From contig NZ_BJDQ01000001.1 in the NCBI RefSeq assembly GCF_005405225.1, positions 62,001 through 126,000 on the forward strand: a stretch of DNA of 64,000 nt, written 5' to 3'. The translations under genes were made by a program, and so were the position numbers. This document shows positions 1 to 9,844 of this stretch, one piece after another. Numbering within the stretch: position 1 is the stretch's first letter; each line of letters starts with the position of its first letter. Below the pieces are notes generated by a model, which was not told the DNA's origin, did no database searches, and saw only the letters and a list, made by a program, of their open reading frames with translations. Source of the stretch: Enterococcus dongliensis. GTDB taxonomy: Bacteria > Bacillota > Bacilli > Lactobacillales > Enterococcaceae.

Positions 1-100
1 AAATACTTAAACAATAATCACAATGAAATTTTTGATCACTTGGATTGAATGTTAAAGGACCGCCGCAATTGGGACAATGATGTGTTAGTACATCTGCCAT
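1..100 (-). CDS. Zinc-ribbon protein, N-terminal part (cut by window edge)
   Basis: The first 33 residues are visible on the minus strand from the ATG at 100; the rest lies beyond the window. The start is supported by an AGGAGG ribosome binding site at 109-114. The visible part has a CPNCGG knuckle and a second CDYC knuckle, the CxxC-x(n)-CxxC pattern of a TFIIB-type zinc ribbon. It is the last visible gene after the SPFH protein on the same strand, with about 50 bases between them, so the two are probably co-transcribed. In Bacillus a zinc-ribbon protein (YdjG) sits with an SPFH protein (YdjI) in one operon; the parallel is suggestive, but the missing C-terminus means membrane segments or other domains cannot be judged. 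Confidence 0.75.
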   Translation of the reverse strand, partial: MADVLTHHCPNCGGPLTFNPSDQKFHCDYCLSI

Positions 101-150
101 TTGCAGATCCTCCTATTTCGTAAAAATTCGATGTTTGTCACCGCTATTTT

Positions 151-1383
151 TTAGTCTAACGGAACTGCTTTGAATGGTTTGCCGCAATTGGGACAAAATT
201 TTGGAATACCATTAGTTAAGTCCACTACTTCGTTACACTCACTGCATTTCATTTGGATTTTTGCTGCTGTTGCAGGAGCAGGCTTGGGCTCACCACAGTT
301 GCTGCAGAATTTGCCTGTATTTTCTTCACCGCATGTTGGACAAGTCCATTGTTCTGCTGATTTTTGGTTCGCGTGCTGATTTTGTTGGGTTTGCTGCTGA
401 TTGCTTTGTGAAGCTTGATTGAGAAAATCCCCGCCGGCATTCATTCCCATTCCCATGCCGAAGAAACCAGTAGCGGCCCCCGCCGCATTTTTACCAGCAG
501 ATTCCATTCCGCGAGCAACAGAACCTTGAACGTATCCTTCTCGCACGCCTGGATCGCCCAACATGGCACCTTCATTGCGCATGTTGATCAGTTTTATAGA
601 ATCATCAGTATAAGAAATGCTCGCAACAGCGACTGAAACGATTTCCATCCCGCGTAATTCTCGCCAACTGTCATCTAAGGCTTCGGATAAATAGTTACTC
701 AATTCCAGACTTTTCGATGGAACGTAAGAGATGCGCTGACCGTCAGCAGACATTTGATTGATCGCTGCTTGCAGGCCTGTCAAAAACTCTTGTAAATATT
801 GTTCGTTGATATCACTGATATCGACTTGATTCATATTCCGTGGAATCGCATTAGCAAAAAATAAAATTGGGTTCGTGACTTTGATGGAATATGTACCGTG
901 GGCTCGTAAGAATAGCTCTGCATTGTAAAAGTTATCAAAATAATTTAGCGGCGTACTCGTCCCAAATTTGATTCCCTTGATTTCTTGTAAATTAATATAA
1001 AAAACTTGTTGTTTTTGAGGCGTGACACCGCCAAATTTGAAACGACTGAAGGTTTCAGCAACGGCTTCTTTTAACGAACCATTGAACATCGATGGTGCGG
1101 AATTATTTTCCACCGTGTAATAACCTTCTTCAGCGGTGTAGTCAATGATTTTTCCTCCATCAACTAAAAGCATCATCATATTTGGATAGACATGGATGAC
1201 TGAACCATCCGTAATGACATCACTTGTTCCTTTTTTATTGCTGCCACGTTTATCATTTTGCCGCACTGCAACACCTTTTGTCATGACGGTATTTTGTCCC
1301 ATATCGGCTGGTTCGATAATTTCTAACCATTGATCGGCTAGACCACCGCCAAGACTGCTTGTTGCTGCTTTAAATAGACCCAT
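151..1383 (-). CDS. SPFH-domain protein with two C-terminal zinc ribbons (YdjI-like)
   Basis: 410 residues. The N-terminal two thirds (roughly 20-290) match the SPFH/virion-core-protein family represented by Bacillus YdjI: MGLFKAA start, a beta-rich region, then the YVQGSVARGMESAG segment. A Gly/Met-rich linker and a Gln-rich stretch follow (about 300-345), then two zinc ribbons: CPTCGEENTGKFCSNCG and CSECNEV..FCPNCG. SPFH proteins form membrane-associated scaffolds; in Bacillus YdjI is needed to place its partner zinc-ribbon membrane proteins and belongs to the envelope-stress regulon. The start is preceded by a GGAGGG-like site just upstream (minus strand of about 1387-1393). It is followed on the same strand by the zinc-ribbon gene at 1-100 and is divergent from dnaX. 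A role in membrane-stress response is inference only. Confidence 0.8.
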   Translation of the reverse strand: MGLFKAATSSLGGGLADQWLEIIEPADMGQNTVMTKGVAVRQNDKRGSNKKGTSDVITDGSVIHVYPNMMMLLVDGGKIIDYTAEEGYYTVENNSAPSMFNGSLKEAVAETFSRFKFGGVTPQKQQVFYINLQEIKGIKFGTSTPLNYFDNFYNAELFLRAHGTYSIKVTNPILFFANAIPRNMNQVDISDINEQYLQEFLTGLQAAINQMSADGQRISYVPSKSLELSNYLSEALDDSWRELRGMEIVSVAVASISYTDDSIKLINMRNEGAMLGDPGVREGYVQGSVARGMESAGKNAAGAATGFFGMGMGMNAGGDFLNQASQSNQQQTQQNQHANQKSAEQWTCPTCGEENTGKFCSNCGEPKPAPATAAKIQMKCSECNEVVDLTNGIPKFCPNCGKPFKAVPLD

Positions 1384-1565
1384 GAATATCCCTCCATAAA
1401 AACGTTTTTTTCATTATACCATAGAGCGTTTTTGAACTAGAAAGGATACAATTATACAGATTAAGAGACGCTAAACAATTAGCTTTAACAATTGGTTTTT
1501 ATAGTTTTTTTGCAAAAAATCACGTATAATAAAAAGCAGTGATTTTGAAAGAAAAGAGGAGAATT

Positions 1566-3302
1566 ATGGCATATCAAGCACTTTACCGCGTCTGGCGCTC
1601 ACAACGGTTTGATGACTTAGTCGGACAAGAAGCAATCACAAAGACGTTGAAAAATGCGATCCAACAACAGAAAACGTCTCATGCTTATCTGTTTACCGGT
1701 CCCCGCGGAACAGGAAAAACTAGTGCGGCAAAAATTTTTGCCAAAGCCATCAATTGTCCTAACAGTGTTGACGGGGAACCTTGCAATGAATGTGAGATGT
1801 GTCGTTCAATCACCGAAGGACGCCAAGAAGATGTGATCGAGATTGATGCGGCGAGTAATAATGGCGTAGAAGAAATCCGATTTATTCGTGAGCGCGCCAA
1901 CTATGCACCGACTGCGGCTAAATATAAAGTATATATTATTGATGAAGTCCATATGCTTTCTACTGGGGCTTTCAACGCATTGCTAAAAACGTTAGAAGAA
2001 CCTAAAGAACATGTGATTTTCGTCTTAGCGACCACTGAGCCGCACAAGATTCCAGCGACGATTATTTCACGAACGCAACGCTTTGATTTCAAACGAATCG
2101 ATGTTCCAGCGATTATTGGACGGATGGCTTATATTTTGGAACAAAGCAACCAGACTTATGAAGAACAAGCCTTGTCTGTCATTGCACGCGCAGCAGAAGG
2201 TGGAATGCGGGATGCATTGAGTATTTTAGATCAAGCAATTTCTTTTAGTAATGAAACAATCACTTTAGCCGATGCGCTAGCAGTGACAGGAAGTTTGACT
2301 ACTGAGATGATGGATGATTTTATTAGTGCTTGTCTGAAACAAGATGTCAGCAATGCTTTGGAGATTTTAGAGAATATGTTGGCAGAAGGTAAAGAAGCGC
2401 GGCGTTTAACAGAAGATTTATTGCTGTATTGTCGCGATTTGCTGATTTATCAACAAGCACCGCAACTTTTAGCCACTCAAGCTGTCTATGTGACAGATAC
2501 ATTCAAACAATTAGCTAAGGATACCGCCTCTGAACGATTATATATTATGATCAAAATTTTAAGCGAGACGCAAAATGAGATTCGTTTTACGAATCACGCC
2601 AATGTTTATTTGGAAGTTGCAACCGTGAAATTAGCGACAACATCCCCAGCTGAAACAGGGGAAAATCCGGCAGCAGCTTCAGCTGCAACTGCAGCGACAC
2701 AAGCAGTGGATCAATCGGAATTAGTAACATTAAGACAGCAAGTCCAACAACTGCAAACTGAGATGCAGCAATTAAAAGCAAACCCAACTGTTGAAAAAGA
2801 AGAACATAAAACAGCACCAAAAAAACACACTAGCAGTTATCGAGTGCCGACTGAGCGTGTGTATCAAGTGTTAAATGAAGCGACAAAAGAGCATCTATTA
2901 AGTGTAAAAAATATTTGGGAAGATTTATTGATGGCACTGCCAGTCACACAACGAGCTATGTTAAAAGCCAGTGAGCCGGTAGCAGCCGGTCCTGAGTTGA
3001 TGTTGATTGCTTTTGATTATGAGATTGTTTGTCAACGAGCAGATGGCAGTGATGAATTGCGCTTGAATATGCAAAACAGTTTAAGTATGATGATCAGAGA
3101 TTATACACCTGAATTTGTTTTTATCACTCGTGAAAGCTGGCCTCGGTTGCGCCAAGCATTTGTCAGTCAGCAACATGGGCGCTCTGTAGCAAAAGAAGCG
3201 GAGACAGAAACAGAAAACAAGCTAATACCAGAAGAAACCAACGAGGTCGTTGAACAAGCAAAAAGTCTATTTGGCGATTTAGTAACTATAAAAAATGATT
3301 AA
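1566..3302 (+). CDS. dnaX: DNA polymerase III subunits tau (and possibly gamma)
   Basis: 578 residues; the clamp-loader ATPase of the replisome. The ATG at 1566 (MAYQALYRVW) is chosen over an upstream in-frame start because AAGAGGAG lies just before it and the family starts here. Walker A GPRGTGKT is at about 45-52, followed by the zinc module (C..C-x2-C-x2-C in CPNSVDGEPCNECEMC), the IIDEVHML Walker B and the TTEPHKIPATI sensor region. After about 365 there is an Ala/Gln/Lys-rich linker, then the C-terminal tau region. A TATAAT at 1525-1530 is the only clear promoter element upstream. In the linker a run of seven A (2819-2825) in A AAA AAA phase is followed two codons later by a -1 frame TAG (2831-2833), the arrangement that makes gamma in E. 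coli; see findings. First gene of a replication/repair cluster with ybaB and recR. Confidence 0.97.
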   Translation: MAYQALYRVWRSQRFDDLVGQEAITKTLKNAIQQQKTSHAYLFTGPRGTGKTSAAKIFAKAINCPNSVDGEPCNECEMCRSITEGRQEDVIEIDAASNNGVEEIRFIRERANYAPTAAKYKVYIIDEVHMLSTGAFNALLKTLEEPKEHVIFVLATTEPHKIPATIISRTQRFDFKRIDVPAIIGRMAYILEQSNQTYEEQALSVIARAAEGGMRDALSILDQAISFSNETITLADALAVTGSLTTEMMDDFISACLKQDVSNALEILENMLAEGKEARRLTEDLLLYCRDLLIYQQAPQLLATQAVYVTDTFKQLAKDTASERLYIMIKILSETQNEIRFTNHANVYLEVATVKLATTSPAETGENPAAASAATAATQAVDQSELVTLRQQVQQLQTEMQQLKANPTVEKEEHKTAPKKHTSSYRVPTERVYQVLNEATKEHLLSVKNIWEDLLMALPVTQRAMLKASEPVAAGPELMLIAFDYEIVCQRADGSDELRLNMQNSLSMMIRDYTPEFVFITRESWPRLRQAFVSQQHGRSVAKEAETETENKLIPEETNEVVEQAKSLFGDLVTIKND

Positions 3303-3324
3303 AAAGTAAGGAGCAAATAAGAAA

Positions 3325-3639
3325 ATGATGCGTGGAATGGGAAATATGCAAGGCATGATGAAACAAATGCAAAAAATGCAAAAAGAGATGGTTAAAGCTC
3401 AGGATGAATTGAATGCAAAAGAATTCACTGGAAGTTCAACCAATGATTTGGTCACAGTAACATTCACTGGTGATAAAAAAATGCAGGCAATGACGATCAA
3501 CCCTGAATTGATTGATCCAGAAGATCCTGAAATGCTGCAAGACATGATTGTCTTAGCAGTCAATGACGCAATTACAAAAATTACAAAAGAGACAGATCAA
3601 ACAATGGGGAAATATACAAAGGGACTTCCTGGAATGTAA
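3325..3639 (+). CDS. ybaB: YbaB/EbfC family nucleoid-associated protein
   Basis: 104 residues, the normal size of this DNA-binding dimer. The N-terminus is Met/Gln/Lys rich and helical ([20 protein letters not shown]), followed by the conserved [18 protein letters not shown] beta-hairpin region and [18 protein letters not shown] at the C-terminus. The family binds DNA as a tweezer-shaped dimer and is nearly always encoded between dnaX and recR, as here (22 bases after dnaX, 29 before recR). A TAAGGAG site precedes the start; two consecutive ATG codons (3325 and 3328) are both usable. Its precise role in the cell is not settled even in model organisms. Confidence 0.95.
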   Translation: MMRGMGNMQGMMKQMQKMQKEMVKAQDELNAKEFTGSSTNDLVTVTFTGDKKMQAMTINPELIDPEDPEMLQDMIVLAVNDAITKITKETDQTMGKYTKGLPGM

Positions 3640-3668
3640 GCGACTTTGTTCAGAGAGGATGAACAGAA

Positions 3669-4265
3669 ATGCAATATCCAGAACCGATTGCTAAACTGAT
3701 TGAAAGTTATATGAAATTGCCGGGTATCGGACAAAAGACTGCGACTCGTTTGGCTTTTTTCACGATTGATATGAAAGATGAAGCAGTCAATGAATTTGCA
3801 CGTTCATTGATTAGTGTCAAACGTGATCTTCGATTTTGTAGCGTGTGTGGAAATATCACAGAGGAAGATCCCTGTGATATTTGTTCAGATACTACTCGTG
3901 ACCGCAGTACGATTTTAGTTGTGGAAGAACCTAAGGATGTTATGTCGCTGGAAAAAGTTCGTGAATATCACGGTCTGTATCATGTACTTCATGGGGTGTT
4001 GTCACCGATGGAAGGGACTGGACCAGAAGACATCAATATCGCACCTTTAATCAAACGTCTGCATGATGATGAAATCAAAGAAGTCATTATTGCGACAAAT
4101 GCCACGACAGAAGGTGAAGCCACTGCGATGTATCTGTCACGTCTGATCAAACCGGCTGGGATCAAAGTGACGCGTTTAGCCCATGGATTATCCGTCGGTA
4201 GCGATATCGAATATGCTGATGAGATTACCTTGTTAAAAGCAGTGGAAGGACGCCGTGAATTATAA
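3669..4265 (+). CDS. recR: Recombination mediator RecR
   Basis: 198 residues, the expected length. RecR works with RecO (and RecF) to load RecA on gapped DNA. Visible features: N-terminal helix-hairpin-helix ([16 protein letters not shown], about 17-32), a four-cysteine zinc finger ([16 protein letters not shown], about 57-72), and the Toprim domain beginning at [16 protein letters not shown] with the later [14 protein letters not shown] segment near the C-terminus. The start at 3669 has GAGAGGATGA upstream. It lies directly after ybaB in the same transcription unit. Confidence 0.97.
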   Translation: MQYPEPIAKLIESYMKLPGIGQKTATRLAFFTIDMKDEAVNEFARSLISVKRDLRFCSVCGNITEEDPCDICSDTTRDRSTILVVEEPKDVMSLEKVREYHGLYHVLHGVLSPMEGTGPEDINIAPLIKRLHDDEIKEVIIATNATTEGEATAMYLSRLIKPAGIKVTRLAHGLSVGSDIEYADEITLLKAVEGRREL

Positions 4266-4325
4266 ATATTTTGCGGTGTTTTTTTAAAGATAGATGAGAG
4301 CATAATGATTTTGGAGGACAAAAAC

Positions 4326-5313
<988 letters not shown>

Positions 5314-5314
5314 G

Positions 5315-6253
5315 ATGAACGAAGCGCAAAAACTTCAGACGATTCAGCCAATCGTTTTTCGCCAACTACAAAACAGTTTTGAGCATGGGCGTTTGGCCCA
5401 TGCTTATCTTTTTGAAGGAGACCAAGGGACTGGCAAGGCTGAATTGGCGTTATGGTTTGTAAAACACCTATTCTGTTTGGCATTGCAAGATGGAATGCCT
5501 TGTGAAAAATGCAATAATTGTCTGCGGATTGCTAGTAAAGATCATCCCGATGTAGTCGAGATTGAACCGGATGGTCAGTCTATTAAAGTCGATCAGATCC
5601 GTGCTTTGCAAGGTGAGTTGGCCAAAAGCGGTTTTGAATCTGCGAAGAAGGTCGTGATCATTCATCAAGCAGAGAAAATGAATGTAAGCTCAGCAAACAG
5701 CTTATTAAAATTTTTAGAAGAACCGTCAGCTAATTTTATGATTATTTTAGAGACCCAATCGTTAGGAAAAATCTTGCCAACGATTCGCTCGCGTTGTCAG
5801 ATCATCCATTTCCAAGGTCTGTCTACCAAACGGTTGCAGGCTCGATTAGAAGCAGAACAAATCCCAGCAAAAACGGCGGAACTCTTAGCAAATTTAACAA
5901 ATAGTTATGGAAAAGCTGTTGAAATATCAAAAGATGAATGGTTTAATGAAGCTAGAGATGCTGTTATTCAATGGTTTAATTATCTCGAAAAAAATGATCC
6001 GCAAGCGTTTATCTATGTTCAAAAAAAATTGGTGAAGACGTTTAAAGATAAAATACAACAACAATTTGCTTTTGAGTTGTTGGCATATTTTGTGAAAGAA
6101 AAACGCAATCAATTGATGGGACAGAAACAGTCAGGTTTAGAAAATTACAACCGCTGGTTAGAAGAAGTCTTATCAGCCAGTCAGAAACTAGAAGCGAACG
6201 TGTCATTTCAAAATATCGCAGAACAAATAACGTTGCACATCGTTTTTGCTTAA
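5315..6253 (+). CDS. holB: DNA polymerase III delta-prime subunit
   Basis: 312 residues. The ATG at 5315 (MNEAQKLQTI) lies one base after the darA stop; a longer in-frame ORF begins at 5249 inside darA but has no reason to be used. Domains: AAA+ fold with a weak P-loop EGDQGTGKAE (about 37-46), zinc module C-x8-C-x2-C-x2-C (CLALQDGMPCEKCNNC), then VVIIHQAEKMNVSSANSLLKFLEEP and the TIRSRCQ sensor-like motif. Delta-prime is the stator of the clamp loader and partners with DnaX from the same cluster. The binding site for translation would lie in the end of darA (AAGGCTTCC region is poor), so translational coupling is likely. Confidence 0.95.
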   Translation: MNEAQKLQTIQPIVFRQLQNSFEHGRLAHAYLFEGDQGTGKAELALWFVKHLFCLALQDGMPCEKCNNCLRIASKDHPDVVEIEPDGQSIKVDQIRALQGELAKSGFESAKKVVIIHQAEKMNVSSANSLLKFLEEPSANFMIILETQSLGKILPTIRSRCQIIHFQGLSTKRLQARLEAEQIPAKTAELLANLTNSYGKAVEISKDEWFNEARDAVIQWFNYLEKNDPQAFIYVQKKLVKTFKDKIQQQFAFELLAYFVKEKRNQLMGQKQSGLENYNRWLEEVLSASQKLEANVSFQNIAEQITLHIVFA

Positions 6254-6279
6254 CGTTATTTAAGAGAGTAGGGAAAACC

Positions 6280-7092
6280 ATGGTTGAAGTTGTGGGTGTT
6301 CGTTTTCGTGACGCTGGCCGTATCTATTATTATGCGCCAGGTAAAAACGAATATTTTTATAATGATAAAGTCTTGGTCGAGTCACAGCAGGCGCACCAGA
6401 TTGCGACAGTGGCAATTCCAAAAATAGAGATCTCAAAAAAAGATCTGTCTGATGACTTAAAAAATATTTTACATAAAGCTTCAGACAAAGAATTACAAAA
6501 AGTAGCGCAAAATGAAGCAGATGCGGAGGCAGCGTTTAAAACTGCCAAAGAAAAAATCCGTGTTCATAACTTAGAGATGAAATTAATCCAAGTGGAGTAT
6601 ACGTATGATCGCAGTAAAATGATCTTTTATTTCACTGCTGATGGCCGCATAGATTTTCGTGAGTTGGTCAAAGATTTGGCGGGAATTTTCCGTACGCGGA
6701 TTGAGTTGCGTCAAATCGGTGTGCGGGATGAAGCCAAGATTCTCGGTGGTATCGGACCCTGTGGTCGGCCGTTATGTTGTTCGACTTTTTTAGGCGACTT
6801 TATTCCTGTTTCTATCAAAATGGCAAAAGAACAAGGATTATCATTGAATCCAACAAAGATTTCCGGACTTTGCGGCCGTTTGATGTGTTGTTTGAAATAT
6901 GAAAATAGTGAGTATGAATCGGCTAAAAAAGCGATGCCTGACTATGGAAAAGAGATTAACACACCGGAAGGACGAGGAAAAGTGATCGGCTTGAACTTAC
7001 TAAGTCAAGTTGTGAAAGTTCGATTGTTCGGTCGTGATGCAACAGTTGATTTTGATTTTCAAGAATTAGTTGAAGCAGGTGATCTGGCATGA
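6280..7092 (+). CDS. ricT: PSP1-domain protein RicT (YaaT)
   Basis: 270 residues. The PSP1 C-terminal domain with its paired cysteine motifs is clear: GGIGPCGRPLCCSTFL and KISGLCGRLMCCLKYE. In Bacillus RicT (YaaT) with RicA and RicF forms an Fe-S complex that promotes RNase Y-dependent mRNA maturation and affects Spo0A phosphorylation; this organism shows no sign of sporulation, so the RNA-maturation role is the likelier one. The start ATG at 6280 follows GTAGGGAAA. The stop overlaps the yabA start (ATGA), so the two are translationally coupled. Confidence 0.93.
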   Translation: MVEVVGVRFRDAGRIYYYAPGKNEYFYNDKVLVESQQAHQIATVAIPKIEISKKDLSDDLKNILHKASDKELQKVAQNEADAEAAFKTAKEKIRVHNLEMKLIQVEYTYDRSKMIFYFTADGRIDFRELVKDLAGIFRTRIELRQIGVRDEAKILGGIGPCGRPLCCSTFLGDFIPVSIKMAKEQGLSLNPTKISGLCGRLMCCLKYENSEYESAKKAMPDYGKEINTPEGRGKVIGLNLLSQVVKVRLFGRDATVDFDFQELVEAGDLA

Positions 7093-7439
7093 TGGATCGT
7101 CGTTCTTTGTATGATGGCTTGAATCAATTAGAACAAGACATGCATAAAAATCTTGAAGATCTAGTCACGATGAAAGAGACATTGCTGGAACTTGTTGAAA
7201 AAAACACCACATTAGAAATGGAAAATGAACGCTTGCGGGAACGCATTCGCGCCATTGATGAAAAAAAATCCCCCGTCTTAGATGAACGACAAGAATTGTC
7301 GGAATCCCGATTAAATCTTGAAAAAATATATGAAGATGGCTTTCACGTTTGCAATTTACTCTACGGTTCTAGACGGGAGCAAGACGAACCTTGTGCGTTT
7401 TGTTTAGATGTCATCTATCGCGAGAGCAAGCAAAAGTAA
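7089..7439 (+). CDS. yabA: Initiation-control protein YabA
   Basis: 116 residues. YabA restrains chromosome replication by binding DnaA and the sliding clamp DnaN. The N-terminal half is a leucine-rich coiled coil (about 10-60) that mediates tetramerisation, and the C-terminus carries the zinc-binding HVCN..CAFC motif (FHVCNLLYGSRREQDEPCAFCLD is the region, about 85-107). Overlaps ricT by four bases and is followed by a terminator, so it ends this transcription unit. Two adjacent ATG codons (7089, 7092) exist; which one is used cannot be decided. Confidence 0.95.
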   Translation: MMDRRSLYDGLNQLEQDMHKNLEDLVTMKETLLELVEKNTTLEMENERLRERIRAIDEKKSPVLDERQELSESRLNLEKIYEDGFHVCNLLYGSRREQDEPCAFCLDVIYRESKQK

Positions 7440-7482
7440 CCGTTGCGACAAAAAGCATTGCTTCTAAAATACTGTTTATTTC

Positions 7483-7523
7483 AAAAAGTGGGTATGACAA
7501 CTTGTGTCACACCTGCTTTTTTT
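7483..7523 (+). terminator. Rho-independent terminator after yabA
   Basis: The arms AAAAGTGGGTATGACA and TGTCACACCTGCTTTT pair (with G-U pairs and one bulge) around a 4-5 base loop and run into a T tract. It closes the dnaX-yabA unit. Confidence 0.8.
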
Positions 7524-7603
7524 GTAAGTTTCTTGATCTAAGAACACCAATTGATTAGATAAAGGGAGACAAAATAAATCACAGGAAAAGAGGGAAAACA
7601 GCT

Positions 7604-8458
7604 GTGAAGATCCAAAAAAGTTTTGCACAAGATGTCGGCACATTATACTTAGTCCCAACGCCAATCGGTAATTTAGAAGATATGACGTTTCGGGCAGTCA
7701 AAACGTTGCAGACGGTTGAATTGATCGCCAGTGAAGATACACGCAATACACAGAAGTTATTGAATCATTTTGAAATTAAGGTACCGCAAAAAAGCTTACA
7801 CGAACATAATTACAATGAAAGAATCCCAGAATTAGTAGCATTTTTAAAAAATGGCAACTCAATCGCACAAGTTAGCGATGCCGGGATGCCATCAATCAGC
7901 GATCCAGGCCATGAATTTGTTGTAGCGTGTATTGAAGAAGATATCCCAGTTGTTGCGCTGCCAGGTGCTACAGCGGGAATGACCGCACTGATTGCTTCAG
8001 GCTTATTGCCGCAACCCTTTTATTTCTATGGTTTTTTACAACGAAAAAAAAATAGCCAGAAAAAAGAGTTGACTGACTTAAAAAACCAAACAGCGACAAT
8101 GATATTTTATGAATCTCCTCACCGAGTAAAAGAGACCCTCAAAAATATTTTAGAGATTTTTGGTAATCGTGAGGTAGTGGTCTGTCGGGAATTAACGAAA
8201 GTGTACGAAGAATACTTGCGAGGAACTGCAGAAGAACTGATTATGTACGTAACAGAGCACCCATTAAAAGGTGAGTGCTGTTTGCTAGTCTCTGGTGCTG
8301 AGGAAGTTGAAAAAGAAGAAGTTTTTGAAGGAACATTGAAAGAACAAGTAGAAACATTAATCTTAGCTGGTCAATCTTCGAAAGAAGCAATCAAATCAAT
8401 CGCAAAACGACATGGATTGAAAAAACAAGAAGTGTACAAAGAATACCACGAATTATAG
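7604..8458 (+). CDS. rsmI: 16S rRNA (cytidine-1402-2'-O)-methyltransferase
   Basis: 284 residues, tetrapyrrole-methylase fold. Motifs: LYLVPTPIGNLEDMTFRA at the N-terminus, ASEDTRNTQKLLNHF, VSDAGMPSISDPG (about 84-96) and ALPGATAG. RsmI methylates C1402 of 16S rRNA together with RsmH. Starts at GTG 7604; a weak AGAGGGAAA site lies upstream. A possible promoter TTGATC (7533-7538) with TAGATA 17 bases later precedes it. A terminator overlaps its stop codon. Confidence 0.95.
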   Translation: MKIQKSFAQDVGTLYLVPTPIGNLEDMTFRAVKTLQTVELIASEDTRNTQKLLNHFEIKVPQKSLHEHNYNERIPELVAFLKNGNSIAQVSDAGMPSISDPGHEFVVACIEEDIPVVALPGATAGMTALIASGLLPQPFYFYGFLQRKKNSQKKELTDLKNQTATMIFYESPHRVKETLKNILEIFGNREVVVCRELTKVYEEYLRGTAEELIMYVTEHPLKGECCLLVSGAEEVEKEEVFEGTLKEQVETLILAGQSSKEAIKSIAKRHGLKKQEVYKEYHEL

Positions 8459-8483
8459 CAGGAGAACTTCTTCCTGCTTTTTT
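8457..8483 (+). terminator. Terminator after rsmI
   Basis: AGCAGGA / TCCTGCT hairpin followed by T6; the left arm begins in the rsmI stop codon. Confidence 0.85.
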
Positions 8484-8569
8484 CGTGTGAACTTTTATAA
8501 CACAAAAAGTTATTAAATTAGAAAAAGATGATAAAAACTGCTTAAAACACTTTTTTAATTTTAATTTAA

Positions 8570-8586
8570 TGTTAGAATACATAACA
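8570..8586 (+). promoter_or_regulatory. GlnR/TnrA-type operator upstream of amtB
   Basis: TGTTA-N7-TAACA is an exact match to the TGTNAN7TNACA consensus bound by GlnR and TnrA. It overlaps a TAGAAT that may be the -10 element and lies 21 bases before the amtB start, so repression under nitrogen excess by GlnR is the likely effect. The glnR gene is not in the window. Confidence 0.8.
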
Positions 8587-8607
8587 TAAATAGAATGGAG
8601 TGGTTCG

Positions 8608-9822
8608 ATGGCAGCAAATAGTGCATTTATTTTGATTTGTTCAGGATTCGTTTTTCTTATGACTCCCGCATTAGCTTTTTTCTATGGCGGATTGGAACGG
8701 CGGAAAAACATTTTGAACACGATGATGATGGTCATTTGTACGATGGGATTGGCTTCTTTAATCTGGGTGGCGGTTGGTTATTCATTGTCATTTAGTGGTG
8801 ACGGTAACTTTATTGGAAATTTAGACAAACTCTTTTTTAACAATGTCTCGATGGTAAAAGGAGAGGGGATTCCAGAAGGACTCTTTGCCTTTTTTCAAAT
8901 GATGTTTGCTTTGATCACAACTGCTATCTTGACGGGATCAGTGGCTGGCAGAATGCGTTTTTCAGCAATTTTCTTATTTATCGCCCTCTGGTTGGTTGTC
9001 GTGTATTTTCCGATGGCTCATATGGTTTGGGGCGGTGGTTTTCTTGATAAAATCGGCTCGATTGATTTTGCTGGTGGGAATGTTGTTCATATCAGTTCGG
9101 GAATTTCAGGATTAGTATTAGCAATCGTATTGGGACGTCGTCGAGAATATCATATCGGTAATTATCGCCCGCATAATATTCCTTTTGTTGTCTTAGGGAC
9201 AGGGCTTTTATGGTTTGGCTGGTTTGGTTTTAATGGTGGCTCTGCTTTAGCAGCAAATGGATTAGCCATCCATGCGGTCATTACGACAAATACTGCCGCT
9301 GCTTGTGCAATGTTGTCTTGGATGTTGATTGAAAAAATTTTAAATGGTAAACCAACAGTTGTCGGTGCGTGTACAGGGGCAGTTGTAGGACTAGTTGCTA
9401 TTACACCTGGTGCGGGATTTGTATCGATCTGGTCAAGTATTCTAATTGGTGCGTTAGTAAGTCCATTTTGTTATTACTTTATTGCGGTCATTAAGCAAAA
9501 ACTGGGCTTTGATGATGCATTAGATGCCTTTGGCTGTCACGGTGTCGGCGGAATTTTTGGTGGTATTGCAACGGGGATTTTCGCTGATCCGTCACTGGGT
9601 GGGCGGACAGGCTTGATTTATGGGGAGACGCAGCTATTCATCGCACAAATCGCAAGTGTCCTGTTCACGCTGTTTTTTGCAGGTATCGCTAGTTACTTGA
9701 TTATCTCGCTGATTCGAAGATTTATACCGATTCGGGTCTCACAACAAGAAGAAGCATTAGGCTTGGATCAAATCGAACATGCTGAAAATGCTTATCCAAC
9801 ATTTATGGGGATGGACTCTTAG
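8608..9822 (+). CDS. amtB: Ammonium transporter
   Basis: 404 residues, about 11 membrane segments, the normal size. It conducts ammonium across the membrane. The twin pore histidines lie in VVHISSGISGL (about residue 166) and AFGCHGVGGIFGG (about 311-323). The signature MTPALAFFYGGLERRKN is present near the N-terminus. GGAGTGG precedes the ATG. It is followed 22 bases later by glnK, the classic pair in which the PII protein plugs the channel when nitrogen is plentiful. A GlnR-type box lies just upstream. Confidence 0.96.
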   Translation: MAANSAFILICSGFVFLMTPALAFFYGGLERRKNILNTMMMVICTMGLASLIWVAVGYSLSFSGDGNFIGNLDKLFFNNVSMVKGEGIPEGLFAFFQMMFALITTAILTGSVAGRMRFSAIFLFIALWLVVVYFPMAHMVWGGGFLDKIGSIDFAGGNVVHISSGISGLVLAIVLGRRREYHIGNYRPHNIPFVVLGTGLLWFGWFGFNGGSALAANGLAIHAVITTNTAAACAMLSWMLIEKILNGKPTVVGACTGAVVGLVAITPGAGFVSIWSSILIGALVSPFCYYFIAVIKQKLGFDDALDAFGCHGVGGIFGGIATGIFADPSLGGRTGLIYGETQLFIAQIASVLFTLFFAGIASYLIISLIRRFIPIRVSQQEEALGLDQIEHAENAYPTFMGMDS

Positions 9823-9844
9823 AAAGTAGCGGAAGGAGAGCGCA

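Noticed and set aside
1395..1420. Possible CcpA cre site (AAAAACGTTTTTTT) before the SPFH gene
   Set aside because: Only the central ACGT-rich core matches; flanking positions of the cre consensus do not.
1384..1565. SRP RNA (ffs) upstream of dnaX, as in Bacillus
   Set aside because: The conserved GGAAGGAAGCAGC-type helix-8 sequence is absent from this gap.
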